Source: Raffaelea ambrosiae | Taxonomy: Eukaryota; Ascomycota; Sordariomycetes; Ophiostomatales; Ophiostomataceae | Assembly (NCBI GenBank): GCA_002778195.1 | Contig: PCDI01000007.1 | Location: forward strand, 529,735 to 593,734 | DNA length: 64,000 nucleotides | Direction of reading: 5' to 3' | Shown: positions 46,324 to 61,200 of the stretch, piece after piece | Numbering within the stretch: the first letter of the stretch is position 1 | Layout: every line of letters starts with the position of its first letter | Made by a program: the position numbers and the translations under genes | Notes under the pieces: model-generated | The model's input: only the letters and a program-made list of their open reading frames with translations | Databases searched by the model: none | Told to the model about the DNA's origin: nothing

Positions 46324-46342
46324 TATATATATATATATATAT
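46324..46342. repeat. TA dinucleotide repeat
   Basis: About nine TA units, with further TATA-rich sequence to about 46372. Confidence 0.85.
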
Positions 46343-48657
46343 ACATTATATACATCGTATACATAGACTGCGAGTACATATACTATGCACGAGACAGCGA
46401 GACAGCGAGACACATGCTCATACTTTGTAGAGAACAGCTTTCACAAGATGTTCCGTGTATCACGCCAAGTACACGGGCTACACCAGGTACATAAAATACA
46501 CGCTCCCCTCAACACTGCAATTATCCTCTGACAGAGACATTATGCAATGCAACCTAAGCCCCAGCCTGTGGCCCTCCTCTTTTTTCAGCTCGCGGGTCCA
46601 GACGGGCAGCTCACATACTATGACATAGTAGTTGAAAACAGAAGCAAACACCAGCCGTCCCGTCTTCTTCCTGAGCCCACCGGGAGGATGGATACGATGA
46701 GGCTGATGAGAGACAGGACCAGCGTGCCGAGCAGATCAGCATACAGCCAAGGGCGGGTACCGGCGACCTACCGGCTGAGGGCTTTTTTTGGCTTCTTGTG
46801 GCTTCTTGTTTTTTGGCTTGTTTTTTGGCTTCTTTTTTTGGCTTCTTTTTGATTTCTTTTCTTCCTTCCTTCCCTTTCGTTGCTTTTGCTTTTGTTCACG
46901 ATTTTTGCTTTTGCCAGCTTTTCTTCTTCTTCTTCTTCTTCTTACTATGTCTACCGCACTCACATGGTCGCCGTTTCCCCCCCCAACAATGTGTTGGGAC
47001 CGCGACACGTTTTGTTTCTGCCCTCTCCCGAACAATCCGATGTTTTCTGGCACGCTGAAGATGGAAGAAAGGCATCTCTTGTCGTGACGCCAAAGCAAAA
47101 AATGGACCCCCTCCCCCTTCAATGAACGCCATCGTAAGATAATCCCAGTTCGAGGACGGGGGTGGTGCGGTGCTGACCCGTCTCGGGAATTGCTTTGCTG
47201 TGGGTTTCCATCTCTTTCTGTGAGTAGTGAAGTACGAGGAGTACTAATGTGAATACCCGTGTACTCGTACGCGCCCGGGTTCCTGGACACCTTTTCCTTA
47301 CCCAAACCACTGCTTGCCCCTGTGTAGATCCATCCGCGCCAATCCCCCCCCCCTCTAATGGCCCGCCCAGTGGGTTTGCTCGCACCTTAATTGTGGGCTG
47401 GGTCTGGGCTAGCTGGCTGGGGGAGGGGGGTGGCTCAAGGGCTCTGCATCGTGCCAGATACTAAACACGACATACTATGTAGGTTTCACGTAATTGTTAT
47501 ACTTTGTATCCGTGAGCCTTTAGGGTTCTTGTTTTGTCTGGTTGTCAACGGACGCAATGGGAGGGGAGTGATCCATTGACTGATGTGCATTTGCTCCCGT
47601 AGGCATGTTCAACGCTTTTTGTTATTCTACTTTTTATTCTACTATTTTTTTTCTCTTGTCTCTGTTCATTTCTCTGTGCGTGTGTCGATCAGACATTGCT
47701 GTTCTGCCCACGCCCCCCCTTGCATCTCTTTGCTAGCCCCGAAGACGCCGAACAGGAAGGCAGAAGCAATGACAGAAAGCCAACGCAAGTGGAAAAAGCC
47801 CGGCGCCGGTTTGTGAGCTGGCCGCTGACCTCTTGGGGTTTCCTGCCTAACAGCAAATGCCTCTAAATCAAAAGGAAAGACAAGGAACCGGGCCGGAGCG
47901 GGCAGACTATCCGAGTCTCCCTCCCCCTCTCTCTCTATTGTCCACCCTTTCTTGACTCGTTCCTCGCCGACTGAAAGGACTGGCGCTGGTTGCTTGTGAC
48001 GGAGCTGCTGCGCGGGAAGACCGCCGATCCCGATCGGTGGTGGTACTGGTGGTAGTGGTGGTGATTGCTCCTTTGATCACCTGCTTGTTCTTCTATGCAT
48101 GACTGTGCAAGATCCCTCTCGCACACACTACTTCTTCCGGCCGTCATTGCCCGGTTGGAATGCCTCGGGATGCGTGGATGGACGAGGCGAGTCGGCGAAG
48201 TGCAAATACTATGTATGCTAGCTGGCTGGATCCAGCCGAGTTGGACCTCCAGCTGCTGCTTCCCATTTGACCAGAGCTGTCTCATCCTTCTTCTCGCCGT
48301 CTTGGCAGAGCGACCTACCCCCCCCCTTCCCCTCCTCCCTACTCGTAGCTGTCGTCTGCTGCTCGCACGCCAACTCCGCAATGGCGATGTGCATTTCATG
48401 ACCTGCAGCATCCAGGGGCTGAAAACTTGTATAGCGGACATGCAGCTTTGGCAGACATTGCGCCCGTCCAGTATGTCACTAACTTCTTGCAGAAACTGCC
48501 GCTTCTTCCTTCACAAGACACGGACCAGAGCAACGAAAGATGAAAGACGATAACAAGGACAAAGTGAGATACCATATGCAAGGGAAGAAGCAAAACCAAC
48601 GAGGAACACGAGCGAGCGAACACACTCTAGAGTCTAGACCCATGCAAGCTTGCTATG

Positions 48658-48680
48658 CCCCCCCCCCCCCCCCCCCCCCC
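48658..48680. repeat. C23 homopolymer
   Basis: Twenty-three uninterrupted C on the plus strand (G tract on the minus strand). Confidence 0.9.
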
Positions 48681-51496
48681 TCATGAAGCCTCTGTCGGCT
48701 GTGCAGTAGTTCGACTGCTGTATTGGTTTTTTGTTTGTTTTTTGTTTTGTCTGATGTCTGGTGGCTTTTTGTGGATTGTCTTTTGTCTACTAATGCGAGG
48801 TTGTCCCCCAGACTGATATCTGTTGGCCTTCGTGGACGACTGCCTCTACTAATGCAAGCTTGTCTCCTCCTGATTGATGTGCCCGTCCAGGGAAGCGAAG
48901 AGGAAGATGCAGGTCGGCGACTGTTCGAAAGTGGATGGCGAAGCGAACTCATTAGGACCTGCGTTGGTGAGATGGAGACTGCCCACTGCAGTGCATATTC
49001 TTAGTAGGCAGCTGTCTTGTTCCCGCTTGGCTGTGTTCATACTATGTATGGTCTGATTCATTGGAGCCCCCCCCCCNCTGCGGCATTGGCGGGTTTGGGG
49101 GGGTTTCTTTTCTGCTCCTCTGCTATTATTCAATTGCCGGTTGATCCAACCTGCAGCCAAAGAAGAATTCCCCGACCAAACGGAACATTTCATAGGTAAT
49201 CATTACTACAATATGCGTCCTACCCTCTTGCTACGGTAGTTGCCATTTTTTAATTGATTTAGTACTATAATCCTTTCTGCCTGACGTATGTAGTATGTGT
49301 GTCAGGTTTTGGTCCCCGTTCTTGGAAAGGGCCAGCTCCAAATAAACACGTCATATTAGTTTGGGGATCTGCGTAGGGTGCGCACATACACACTTTTATT
49401 TTGTTTTAAAGGTCTTCTCTCACTGTCACACAGCCGCTCGAACCCTCTTCCTTGGTTTGGAGGGGACGGGAACCTGGGACGGGCGGGCTCGGCTATGAGC
49501 TCTGACATCACTTTTCTCTTGTGAAATGGGATGGGATCATCCCCGTTGGCAAGGGGCCAAGCTAGTATCTGTGCGGGATAGCTAGGACGGAGGAGGAGGA
49601 GAAGAAGAAAAAGAAACGGATGGGGGAAGAGGGGGTGAAAGCGGTCCCGGGAGAGGTCAATGGGTCGGGGAATTTGAATTTGTTTTGAAAAAAAAAAAAA
49701 AAAATTTAAAAAAGGAATTAAAAAAAAAGAAAGTGACACCAGATCACGTCAAAATGGGAAGATCACCCTATTTCTTCTGGCCTAGGAAGATAACCGGCAC
49801 TTTGTAAAAAAAAAAAAAAAAATCAAGAAAAAACCCGGGGTTGAAAGAGCTACGAGTTCACCGCACTCAGAAAGAGAGAGAGAAGAAGCGGTGGGCAAAT
49901 GGGATGATGTTGCATTGGTCCCTGGCGGCATGGGCCTTGTTCTGTCTTTGTCTTAGGCTAGGCGCTGGCGGCAAGTCGAGATACGCAAAAACAGGTGATA
50001 GACAGGGGGGCGGATCCAAGGCTAAAGCGAACATGGGTTATGGACAGGAAGGAGATTTCGAGATGCGCAAATCCAGATAGGCCGCAATTGAGTTGATGTG
50101 CCAGCAAGTCAACAACAAGGAGGAGACAATGCAAGAAACATGCAGGCCCAGGGTTCAGAGGCAGAGACAAGACAACGAAAATAAAAGGCAAAAATCAACG
50201 GGGAAAAAAAAAAAAAAGGCTTTTCCCAATTTGCGCCGCTGTAAGCGAAGGGCCCAGACCACCAACCCCAGAAAACAGCATCTGACAAGACAATCGGAAA
50301 AGATGCGTCAGCTTCGACCAGGGTATACGTGGAAAGTCGCAAGGGAACAAAAAAGAAAGAAAGAAAGATGCAGGTTGCACCTGATAGAGCTTGGATGCAT
50401 GCAAGTCTCTCTCTCTTTCTCCTTTGAGACTATTCTCATGTACACGCAAGTCCACACACACGCACACTCACTGGCCTTGATCTTTCGGAGTCTTTTGGCG
50501 TGAGTCCTCGTCAGGGGCCATCCCAGAGCCCTGTCCCTGTCCTTGGCCGCTCATTCGCCAGTTTTCTTTTCCCTCCTTGGGCGTCCCCCCCTTCCCTTCT
50601 CTCCCAGTTCTGCCAACCTCCCCCCCCTGGCCGGTTCGAGAGCTACCAACTAGCTAGCTACTGTCTGTAGGAATACGTACATGATGTATCATTAATTGTT
50701 TCTTTTGCTCTCTCGTCCATGCAAACCCCTCTCGTCGCTTCTTTTTTGACAATTAAGAGGCCACCTTCGAGCCGAAACACACACACACACACACACATAC
50801 ACACACAATATTCCTGGTCTCCACGACAAAACCTCGCTTCGCTTCGGCCCCCCTCCCCCTTCCGACTACTCCAGAAGTACGGACCTAATCTGTGTAGACT
50901 CGGTTCGTCCGAGTTGACAAATTTGCTGTCGGGCGACACGTTTTCAAAGACATCGTGTGAAAATTGAGTAGGAAAAAGTAAATACAACCAGAAAATTTGA
51001 AAAAAAGGAGCCCCCTCCCCCCCAAAAGTACTCTACATGATGAAATCGATGGTTTCGGTCTTCAACGTCCCCCCTCGTGCCCGGCGATTCCATGAGGACG
51101 AGAGTGCACAAGTTCGTCTCTCTTGTCCATTGTGACTGGTCCGGAGGAGACGCCGAATAGAGAGAGGGGGTGTCTATCAAACGCCGGGCAAGACGAGAAG
51201 GAAGAAAAGAACAGAATAAGCGAGGGAGGGGAAACGGAACAAAGAAATGATTGCATGTGTTTTCTGTTGACGAGTTCCGATTCATGGCAAGGAGAGAGAC
51301 CAAGAAGGGGAGGATTGCAAAAGTCTTTACCCCCCCAGCTACCACCGGCAGTTGTGTTTGTTTCGGTCCTTTTCTTTTTCCCTTGCGTTTCCTTCGGCTC
51401 ACGGGATCTCTTTTGTCTTGCTTCTCGCGGTCAAAGCATGTGGCCATTGCCATCTGTTGGAGCACACAACAAAAAAAATCCCCGACAACGGGCCTC

Positions 51497-51500
<4 letters not shown>

Positions 51501-51536
<36 letters not shown>
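51501..51536. repeat. CA dinucleotide microsatellite
   Basis: Eighteen uninterrupted CA units; a shorter run lies at about 50777-50797. Confidence 0.9.
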
Positions 51537-51537
<1 letters not shown>

Positions 51538-54500
51538 CACACATCTTGCGAGTACACACCCCGCCAGTCCGGCTCCCTTGCTTTCATTGCCAGCCTTCCC
51601 CCCCCTTCTTTGAAGGGCTCAGCTCTTGTTTCACCTTGTTCTTCCTACCCAGAGAACAAGCTGTTACAAAGCTTCTATGCCGTCCTTGCTCAGCAAGGGT
51701 CTCCTGCCTAGGGTCTGTTGGTAAACCCGGTCCATACGGCAACTATATGTAAGTGATCATCACAGATGACAGACATGGCTAAAAACGAAGTCGTCACGTC
51801 ACACTTTATCGGCTTGGGAGAGGCTCCCCTTCGTAACTTTCTCAGTTTAGAGAGGGGGTTACCTGACACAGGCGCGTCAAAAATAGCGACAGTCGAGACA
51901 CCAAAGCGACGATCTGGGGAATAATAGTATGTGTATGCAGTAGACAAGCACCAAAAAGTTAAAAAAAAAAGCTCGGACTTGTTTCTGGCCCTGGCTCTAT
52001 AATTCTCTCCTCTATTGGTTTTTCTTTTTTTTTTTCCCTTTCTTTTTTCTTTTTCTTTTTTTCTTTTGCCGTGCAGAGTTTGTCTATCCCTTTCCTCGAC
52101 CGTGCCGTCCCCTTCCTCAATCCTTGGCTGTTGGGTGGCTGTTTTCCCCATGATTTGTCACTTGGTTGTCTCTGGTTGTCTCTGGTGTTCCCTTGGTTTC
52201 CTCTTCTATTCCTTGGTTGGATCCGAGTCAAGCGCTGCTTTAGCGGCATGCACGTGCCACCAAGGCTCGGGCTGTCCAAGAGAGGCGCAGAATATGCGTT
52301 CTGTGGACCTTGGTTCAATTGGGAGAAACATACAAGAGAGACAGACATGAAGTGTCCTTGGGAACAAGGCGACGACGACGAGGGCTAGGACAGGGGTTGT
52401 AAGCTACACGGCAGTGGGTGTGGAGTGGAGGAGAGGATGGAGTTGGGTACGATACATACATAACTACATAGTAGTACATACAATAGTACGAGTACTCGCC
52501 CCCGGCGCGATGGGGGTGCTGGATCTGACAAAGTGTGTGATGGACTTCTTGTGACTAAGAGATTCCCCGTAGAGGATCTGTTAGTATGAGAGTGTATACA
52601 TAGTAGGCGGGACCAGGAGGTGAACAACTGAATCCAATGTACAAAGTAGGAGAGAGAGAGCAAAAAAAAAAAAGAGCAAAAAAAAGAGCAAAAAAAGAGA
52701 GAGTACGACGGACCAATGACATGGCATGGATCGCACAAGGCAACCCAAGGCAACCCACCCAGACGGGCGAGCCAAAAAAGAGCCAGGGAAGGGTAACACA
52801 CACCCCCGAAAGGTAGAGAGACCACACGCGCGATGCTACGGTGACCCTTGGTCCTGGCCCACCGGGGAAGTACGGATGTTGCACCACACCTTCCGGATGG
52901 GAAGGATTGTCTGAAGGGATTGATTTTTCTCTTATTTTCAGGTCTGAGACACTGCCGAGCAGAAACGAGAGCAGACAACACTGCTACTATGTATGGCAAA
53001 GATGGATGCTACAGTATGAGTTTGTGTGCGACGTAGCCATACACAAGGAAGATGTGATGATGTCTTAGTTGGGCGTTCTATGAAACAGGGAAAAAGGGGA
53101 AAAGCAGGAAAATGGAAAATATAAGGAAAATGATGGAAACAATAACAAGGGAAGGGGCGGTTGGGTGTGGTAGCTGAGAGATGGCCAAATTTCGATTTGC
53201 GACGAAGGATGCATCTTGTGATGGAAAGTGGACAGCCACGCACGGCAGAGGAAAGGAAGAAACGAACAGGGCCCCCCCAAAAGAGAGAGAGAGAAACGAG
53301 CGACACGGCAGGAAGGAAAGGCACGGCAGCACGAGATATGGGAACCCCCGAAACCAATACCAAAAAGAAAAGGACAAAAAGGACTCGAGCGAGTTTTGTC
53401 TGCACCAAAGGGTGACGTTGGGATCCCCCGAACTGCTCCAGGTTGTTTCCTTTCTCTGAGCGAAAGGAGGAAGGACGTCTCGAGGAGACAAAAAGCGAAA
53501 GACGGGCAAGTCAATTCATCCGACGAATCCCCGTTTTATTGGGGGTTGTTTTTTTATTTGCGCACATGTTTGGCACCAATTGTTCAACCAGCCTTTTTCT
53601 GCATATCGAATAATAGTGTGAATGACCGTGTTCTTTTTTTTTTTTTTGTACTTGGCCCCATCCCCTCTCCCACCCTTCATCGCCGTCCTTTTGTGAAGCT
53701 GGCTTCGGGTCCTTTTTTTTTTTTTTTTTTTTTGCTTCTTCTTCGTCTCTTCATCGCGTGTCGTCTCTCGCGCATGCACAATGTCTTCTGCCCCCCCTTT
53801 TGGTCGCCGGATCCCGGCATATCCTAGGGGATATATCCCTTCTGGATTGCTTGTTGTCGGCGCTCGCCCGCTGTCACCGAGTGCAGGCAGCCGGACCGCC
53901 ATGGCCCGACGATGGCCGACAGGGGGGGCGTGGGCTGCATGCACATATTCGTACTTGCAAGATACACACTTGTTGCGTATCCCAGATCCCAGCTGGCTCT
54001 ACGAAAAGTGGAGAAAATACCGGAAAAATAAAAACTAAAATAAAATAGTAGATGCGAGAGAAAAAAAAAAAAAAGAGACGAGATGGGCGGAGTTGGATGC
54101 AGCAGGACGGAGTTCGCGATGCAAGGGCCACAAAATGAAGCGATACATCGAGAAACGAGGCATGAGATGCACGCTGTTTCCTACTATCTACCATCCTGGC
54201 TGGGTCCGTGATGTGGCCAACGACACTATTAGGGGCTGAGACGGTCTTGTCTGTGCTCTCCCCTCAGGTAATACTACATAGCAATAGTATGCAAGATGTT
54301 TCTGCGTGTAAGACAAGTCTGTTGGTTTCTTTTGCTGGGACACACTGCACCTTGCCATGAATTTCCCGAAGCAGAGATTCAATGGCACCCTGCCATCCGT
54401 CCACACTCCTGGAAAGAGGGTGTGCAGATTAAAGGGGTGCGCACTGAGAGAGGCACTGAGAGAGGCACTGAGAGAGAGAGAAAGAGACAGAGAGTGTGCA

Positions 54501-57090
54501 GAGAAAGAGCCCCCTGTTGCGTAGCATCGAAAGAGGGGACCCCAAGCCCATCTTGCAAATCACTGCTGTCAGGGCTTTGGGGTTTGTGTGTCTCTGTGCG
54601 CAATGGTCCACGGTTGGATCGACATTAGGGATCATACACTAAACGGGGCTGCTAAACTGTACCTGACACCTGACCAGTGCGCGCACTCCTGAAAGGCACA
54701 GGACCAGCAGGTTGCCAGCCACTATGGGTTGTTCGTCTGTCTTTACTGAAGACGGCAATTGGCCGGTCCGGGTCCAAGACAGAAAGAACCCCCGAAAAAA
54801 AGAAAAAAGAAATAGAAAAACAACCGAAATCTGACAGAATCTTGACGGGATCTTGACAGTCTTGACAGGACACTGTACAAAAGCTGGTTCCACTACGCTA
54901 TGGCCTGCCGTTCGGTTCCTGGAAAGCGGTTCCGGACGGATTCATTGGCTCTTGTTTTTTTGTTTTACCCTCTCTAAAGACTTGCATGACTTTTTGTTTC
55001 TGATTTCTGAGTTCTGACTCTCTCTCTCTCTCTTTTTTTTTTTTTTGGTCTCCTGTTTGCGTTTTCAGCTTTGCCTGGATCTGGTTCGAGTCTCCGAGTC
55101 TATGAATCCATGAACACATGAGTATACCGCCGTCTCTGAGGTGACAAATACGAGGAGGCTCTGTCTGTTTCTGATAGTCGTACGAGCCACGGGAACAGAA
55201 ACAAGGCCCATGACAAAAAAAAAAAAGTAGAAGATTGACCTCCCACTATCGGTTTCTCTTTGTGTGATTTCTCTTTGTGTGATTGTTCCCGCCTGACAGC
55301 TTGCCTTGTCCTTATCTTAGGCCGCTTGGTAGCAACGGCTAGTTTCGCTGGCTGCCCTCCCCGGTCGCCTGGCCTGGGGGCCTGGCTCTGGGGCTGAACC
55401 TGCCCGTCAACCTGCCCGTCAGCCTACCTGTCAAAATATGCCCGTCACGTCTCCCCCAACCGCTCTCTCCTTACCCTCAATCGTTGGCCCAACTTCCTGT
55501 TCCCCCTACCCTTCTCCTTTTCCATCCCCACTCCCCGTATTCCATGTCGCCGCGCACCCGCAGGGCTCTTTGTTTTCCTTTCTTTTGCCTCTGGTTCTGT
55601 CCACTATCTATTGATCGACAGCTATTTGTCTAACACGGCGAACACAGAAAGAGGCAAGTCACCGTGCAATAATAGAAATACATAGTAACAGGCGCACATC
55701 GCCACCTCCCCCCCCCCCGGCCGGGGACCCATCTGGATTGGGGTTGGGTCTGGCGGCCTGTCAACCAACCGATCAGCCAACCGACGGCAGGAGCTCGCCC
55801 AGATTTACTGAAAAGAGAAAGAGGGGAATTGTGGTGGAGGAAGGGTGGGACACACAAAAAGCAGAGGAAAGGGGGGGGTGTGTGTGTACTACTATGTACG
55901 CGCAGTTCTTATGTATGTTTCGCTCTGCATGTGGAGTGTACGGAGTACGTGTGACTTTTGTCTCTCTTTTTGCGTGTGGTTATGTGTGCGCGTGTGGAGA
56001 GAAGACACTTGGAAGGCAACTGTGCTGCAAGATACATGGTATCACTAGGCAAGAGAGACACATGCAGGCCGCATGCTGTCTGTGGCGGAGAGGCTCGCCG
56101 TGGGTCAACGGGCCCTGGGAATGTCCATATAGCAGACTCGCAACTGCGGTGTACGAGCAATAGTTGGAGGACTCAGGTACTCCTACATACATTGTAGTAG
56201 CTGGCCACTTTCTACTAAGACGAATGAGTGCCCTTGTCCGCCGCCTCTTCTTTTCGACCGCCTCTCCTGTTTCGCCACTTCTATTTTTTATTAAACTAAG
56301 ATTGCTATTCCCAGGGTCCTCTCCGTCGGGACCTAGGAGGAAGAAAGGCTGCCTCGCAAGAGCCCATTGGCGCCAATCAGTGCCTCGGCTGACAGAGCCC
56401 AAAAAAAAAAGAACGATTGTCGACCAGGAAAGTTGGTTTGGCTATTGACGATGTAACGGAGCTTCAGACAAAAAGCAAACAAAAAAAAAACAAGACAAAA
56501 AAAGAAACTCCAAGCAAAGGCGTTGCTATGTCTAGGTAGGTCCATGTAAGATGTCACCATGCACGATAGATCGATCTTTATTTTTGACTTGATGCTTTTT
56601 CCGATGACAGTTTGGATTTTGTCTTGGCACAATCCCTGCAAGGGATAGGAGGAGGGGGACCAGAGTCTGTGCAATGCACAAGGGAAGAAAGGCATCGCAC
56701 AAATGCGCCGTCTCCTGGGGCGCCCGTGTCTCCTCGCTTCTACAGAGCATCACGCGCACACACGCACACATGCACACACGCACACATGCAAAATGGCAAA
56801 AGTGTGTCCTTGGGCGAAACTGTCCCATTCGTGGTTTCCATTTCCATCGGCGGATCCTGCCCATTTGGTTCCCCGTGCATCGCCGCACATACTCGTCGCA
56901 ACGCACACACCGGGACACACCTTTGCTGTTGCCGCACACACAGACACACACTCGCAGACACGCCACACACGCCCTTCCATCCGGCTCCGCGCAGAGTCTC
57001 TTCCGCCGGGGCGAAGAGCATCCATCCATCTCAGCGCCCGTGGAAAAGTGATATGTTACAGACTCCCGCGCGGCGGCGGCGGCGGCGGGG

Positions 57091-57092
<2 letters not shown>

Positions 57093-57122
<30 letters not shown>
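57093..57122. repeat. GT dinucleotide microsatellite
   Basis: Fifteen GT units directly after a short GGC repeat (about 57071-57087). Confidence 0.9.
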
Positions 57123-57124
<2 letters not shown>

Positions 57125-58224
57125 CTTTGTCATGACAGTATGGCACATATGCAGGTGGGCAAACAGAGTGATGACTGACCAAAAGGGACCCACCACACTT
57201 TACGGTGTGCCAATATCTTGGTACACATGGCTGCACATCTGCCTTCTCGCTCAACAAAAAAAAAAGAGCGCCGGCAGAATATGGAATGGTTCTGGAGAGG
57301 CATTTTTTTTCCTTCTTTCCAGAGATGGATCGTACATGTGTCTCTGTTCATGATGATAATGGGAGGGGCATGCATTCACGAGGCCTTTTTTTTTTTTCAA
57401 GAGAGAGAGTGTGTGTTCTCTTTCTCAACACACTGTGTTCTCACGAGACCTCAGCTCTCTCTCTCCACTCCACTCCTCCATCCAGTTTTCCCGCCTTAAA
57501 TTTTTTTTTTGGCCCAGCCCGCAAGCACGCCGCCAGAAACGGACATGGTGCCAAACCAGAATCGCCGATCACGACTCGAGCGAAACTGGGCCTCTCTGGG
57601 TTGGGGATCGGGGCAGGCAGGCTGTCGGCTAGTACGCTGGGCTGTCGTCGGATGGGACTCCTTCCTCTAGAAAGGTCTACTATGCAATTACTACTACGAT
57701 GCTCGCAGAGGTCGTGTGCAGGTTGTTGTGGTTTTTTTTTTTTTTTTGGTTCTGGTGGAGGTGTGTATTAAGTGCAGAGGCTCCATTGTCATATGACTCT
57801 AATACTACTACCCGTGGAGCAGCGCGTGTGTGTGTGTGTGTCTGTACGGTGTACGGCGTACAAAGGACGCCCGTTTGTTGCTTTTTCCTTTGTGTTCCCT
57901 CTGGCTGGTGCCCGCTGGTCGGTCCCTCTGGCTGGGTCTTCGACTTGTCAGGTTGCAGTCCACAATCCCTTTCGGCCTCTGCCGCCCTTCTAACCCCCCC
58001 CAAACCAATCCGTTGCCCATCTCAGGAGGGACAGAGATCCTGCACAAGCACCTTCAGGGAGGGCGCGATGCCTCGGTGCGTGCTCCGTATGGAGGAGACA
58101 CTCACTTCGCTGTCTTGGGTTGCAGAGAGGCCCCAAGGAGACAGCCGAGAGACCAAGGAGACAACCGAGCGAAGCCCAAAAGTGACGACAGCACGCAGAA
58201 ACAGCAGCACTCTTTCTCAACATC

Positions 58225-58228
<4 letters not shown>

Positions 58229-58256
<28 letters not shown>
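58229..58256. repeat. CA dinucleotide microsatellite
   Basis: About thirteen uninterrupted AC/CA units, immediately followed by a TACATAGTA motif at 58260. Confidence 0.9.
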
Positions 58257-61200
58257 TACTACATAGTATGTATCGTATATTCACTCACACACACTCACTC
58301 ACCGCAAAACAAAAGTACCACCTCGATTCCCTTGATTCTTCCCTCGATTCTGTCACTTTTGATGCCCACCCCCCCGTACAGGGATATCGACCAAAATGTG
58401 ACAGAATTCTGGCCAGCCAATCACAGCCCGACTCGGCTCTTCTTACCACCCCGAGAACTGATTTTCACGCAACTTCTTTTCTTGTTATTCTGCTTCTTCT
58501 GCTTCTTTTGCTTCTGCACGGGGTCCTTTTGTCCTTTGGGGTGTCTTCTCTATACAGCAACTAGTACGAGTAGTCGACTCCATTCTTATCAGAGTTCTTC
58601 GGTATGATGGCGATGCCGCCATGGACGATGATGTTCCAGCGATGCGTCCTCTCGTTGGCCAGCCCTCTCCATATCTCGTTTGCCTCGCCCTCTTCCTTCG
58701 TTCGTTCCTTCGCCTTCGCCTTCTTCCGCTTCTATCAGACTTCTTAGCGGCCTTCTTAGCCTCTGCCTATCCCCCCCCCTTCCTTCGGCCATCTTTCCGT
58801 CTGTTCTCCTTCCCGCGTCTGTCTGTCCGCCTGCCGTCTTCCTTTTTTTGCTCGCCGCTCCTTCTCATGTCCCTACCTTCATTTCGTCATTCTGTCATTC
58901 CGTCATTTTTGCCATATCCTCCGTCCTGGGTCTATGTTTGGACTACGCACTCTTGCCCCCCCCTGGTCTCTCCAATTGAACTCCTCGAACTGGCCCTTCT
59001 CTCGTCTGGTTGCCCCATCCTCTCTTTCCTCTTTTGGGCTGCCATCTTCCGGGGTGTGTGGGGAAACGTGGGCAAGGCAATATACTCGTACCTTCTTGCG
59101 CCTCTTCACGTCTTTTTTTTGTCCAGTGTTGCGCTTCATTCTATTTTGTGTCTTTTATTTGGATTGGTGTAAATTCCGCCAGCTCGATTTTATGTGTTTT
59201 TACTTCCATTGCTTTTAATTCCGTAAAGCCGCCGCAAAGAGACTCTCCCAAGAAGGCAACCACAATACGCATAATGCACGGCCGAGTAGACGCGCGGGCG
59301 GCGCGCATGCATTGCGAACGACAAACGGCCCTCTTTCTCATCCGGGGTCTACGAGCCCAACTCGGGCACAACGTCTTTGAACGGTTAGGCAGCCCCGGAG
59401 CCTGCATGCACGGTTCTCTCTACTACGTCGATTTCTCCCTCTCTTTCCAAGAACCCCTTTCCAAGAGCTACAGAAGCCATCACGTACTTTGACAGACGTG
59501 CATTGCATGTATTTTCTGTGCACCTCATGTACGGTTCCTTCTCAGGACCTCGTGAGTGCTTCCATAAAAAAAAAAAAAAAAAAGTTGACTAGGGGACTTT
59601 CTTAAATGATCCTGGTAAGTCAAACTTGTCAGAAAAAGTCTCACCGTACCTCCCAACTCCCCCTTCGAGTTATCCAGACCGACTTGTCGATATAATCAAT
59701 TGCATGCAGCCTGGTCAATGGGCGTGGTGATTCTTTCAGTGTCTGCATCTGCCGCCAGTCGTGGTGCTTTGTAAGAGGTATATACCCTGCTCTCTCTTTC
59801 TCGACCCTTTCCCAACAAGCACACATCCCCGAAACTTGTCTGTTGGCATGACGAGTGCCCGACAGGGGCTCTCATCCTACGCGTGCAAGGGGACAGTGAT
59901 GAGACTTCGGGGGAAGACCAGCCCGGCGTCTTGGGACCGGTTTCCAGTTCCTCGGTGGGTTTCTGAATTCGTACCCCTACAGGCTATAAGCCGAGATGGA
60001 CAGCAACTCGAATTTAGTTTGGGCAGTTGACAAGTCACAAAGTTTCGAGAATACGGTGTAAGAGAGACCCGAAAAAAGAGCATTACCCTAAAGAAGCGGC
60101 CGCGAGAAATCGGAACGGACATTAAAAAATGAAAAGAGGTCCCCGCCATCAGGCGATATCTGGGTTCCTGAGACAATCTGATCTCCTGTCAAAATAACTA
60201 CATAGTAGAAAAAGGCAAAAGAAGTCACCCCCCTCCTCCTCCTCCTACTCCCCAAAGAAGGAGGAGTTTTTAGAGGAGGGCTGCGTGACGCCCCGTTATA
60301 CCGAAGCCGGGACCGGTCTTTTCCAACCGCACACAGTCTTTTCTTGATCCAATGTTGTGGCCCTGTCGTATCCCTGCCTCTTGTTTTTTGACGGCGTACT
60401 TTATTTGGGGGAGGGGGACGATTGTCCAGATCGGGTAACTAATAGACGGGGCGAACAAGTACTGTTTTTAGTCACCGACTTCTCTTGAAGAATTGGACGG
60501 TGACGGACCAAGAGCCAGCCAGCAAGGCCCCCTCCATATACTATGTACACGCAGATGCATAGCCAAAAACAAAATCCGTCTTCAAAAAGTACCATATCTG
60601 ATATCCACATTACACGGAGCGCAGATGTCCCTCTGCGCGCCCCCCCCCAAAAAAGTCTCCATCCCAGGAACAGAGTTGCATCGCAACTGACCTGCAACAT
60701 AGGGCTGTTGGCTAGTCACTTGACTATGCACGAGTGGTAGGGGAAGATGAAGGGGAGGATGGAAGGAGGCAACCATCTGCGTTCTCCCTCTCTCAGCGCC
60801 TCTCGTCACGATTCGTTTCTTTTCTTTTCTTACAAGATACACATCTCCCCCATTGCATGTGTTTTTTTTTCCGGATTTTTCTTTTTTCTTTTGTGCCATG
60901 CTCTGCGCGCGTGTTTGTGTGTGCCTGCAGCCGCGGTGTCTCCTGCGGTTCCTGCCCTGCTCCTTTTTACGGGGGAAAAAGAGACAGACGCAGGAAAAAG
61001 GAAGACCAACAAAAAAAGTAAAAAGTCATGAAGAAGGAGGGAAGGAGAAGGGGAGGGGGGAGGGGGGCCAATCCAGGAACGCGAGACGGACACCAGGCAC
61101 CGACTTGCTGGCGGCGGCCGCCTTTGTTGCAAGGAACAGTGCAACGCAAGAAAATTTGCCTCTTTTTTTTTTTTGCTTTTTGTAGTAGTAGCAGCAGTAG

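Larger units (their letters stand above)
46001..53000. other. Gene-poor region, second part
   Basis: No recognisable gene. Contents are a TA repeat near 46324-46342, short C/T and A/G tracts, a C23 run at 48658-48680, CA repeats at 50777 and 51501, and an ambiguous base at 49077 inside a C run. The two dispersed motifs recur throughout. Confidence 0.5.

Noticed and set aside
55080..55110. GGTTCGAGTC, a B-box-like sequence
   Set aside because: Flanking bases do not form a T stem and no A box precedes it.
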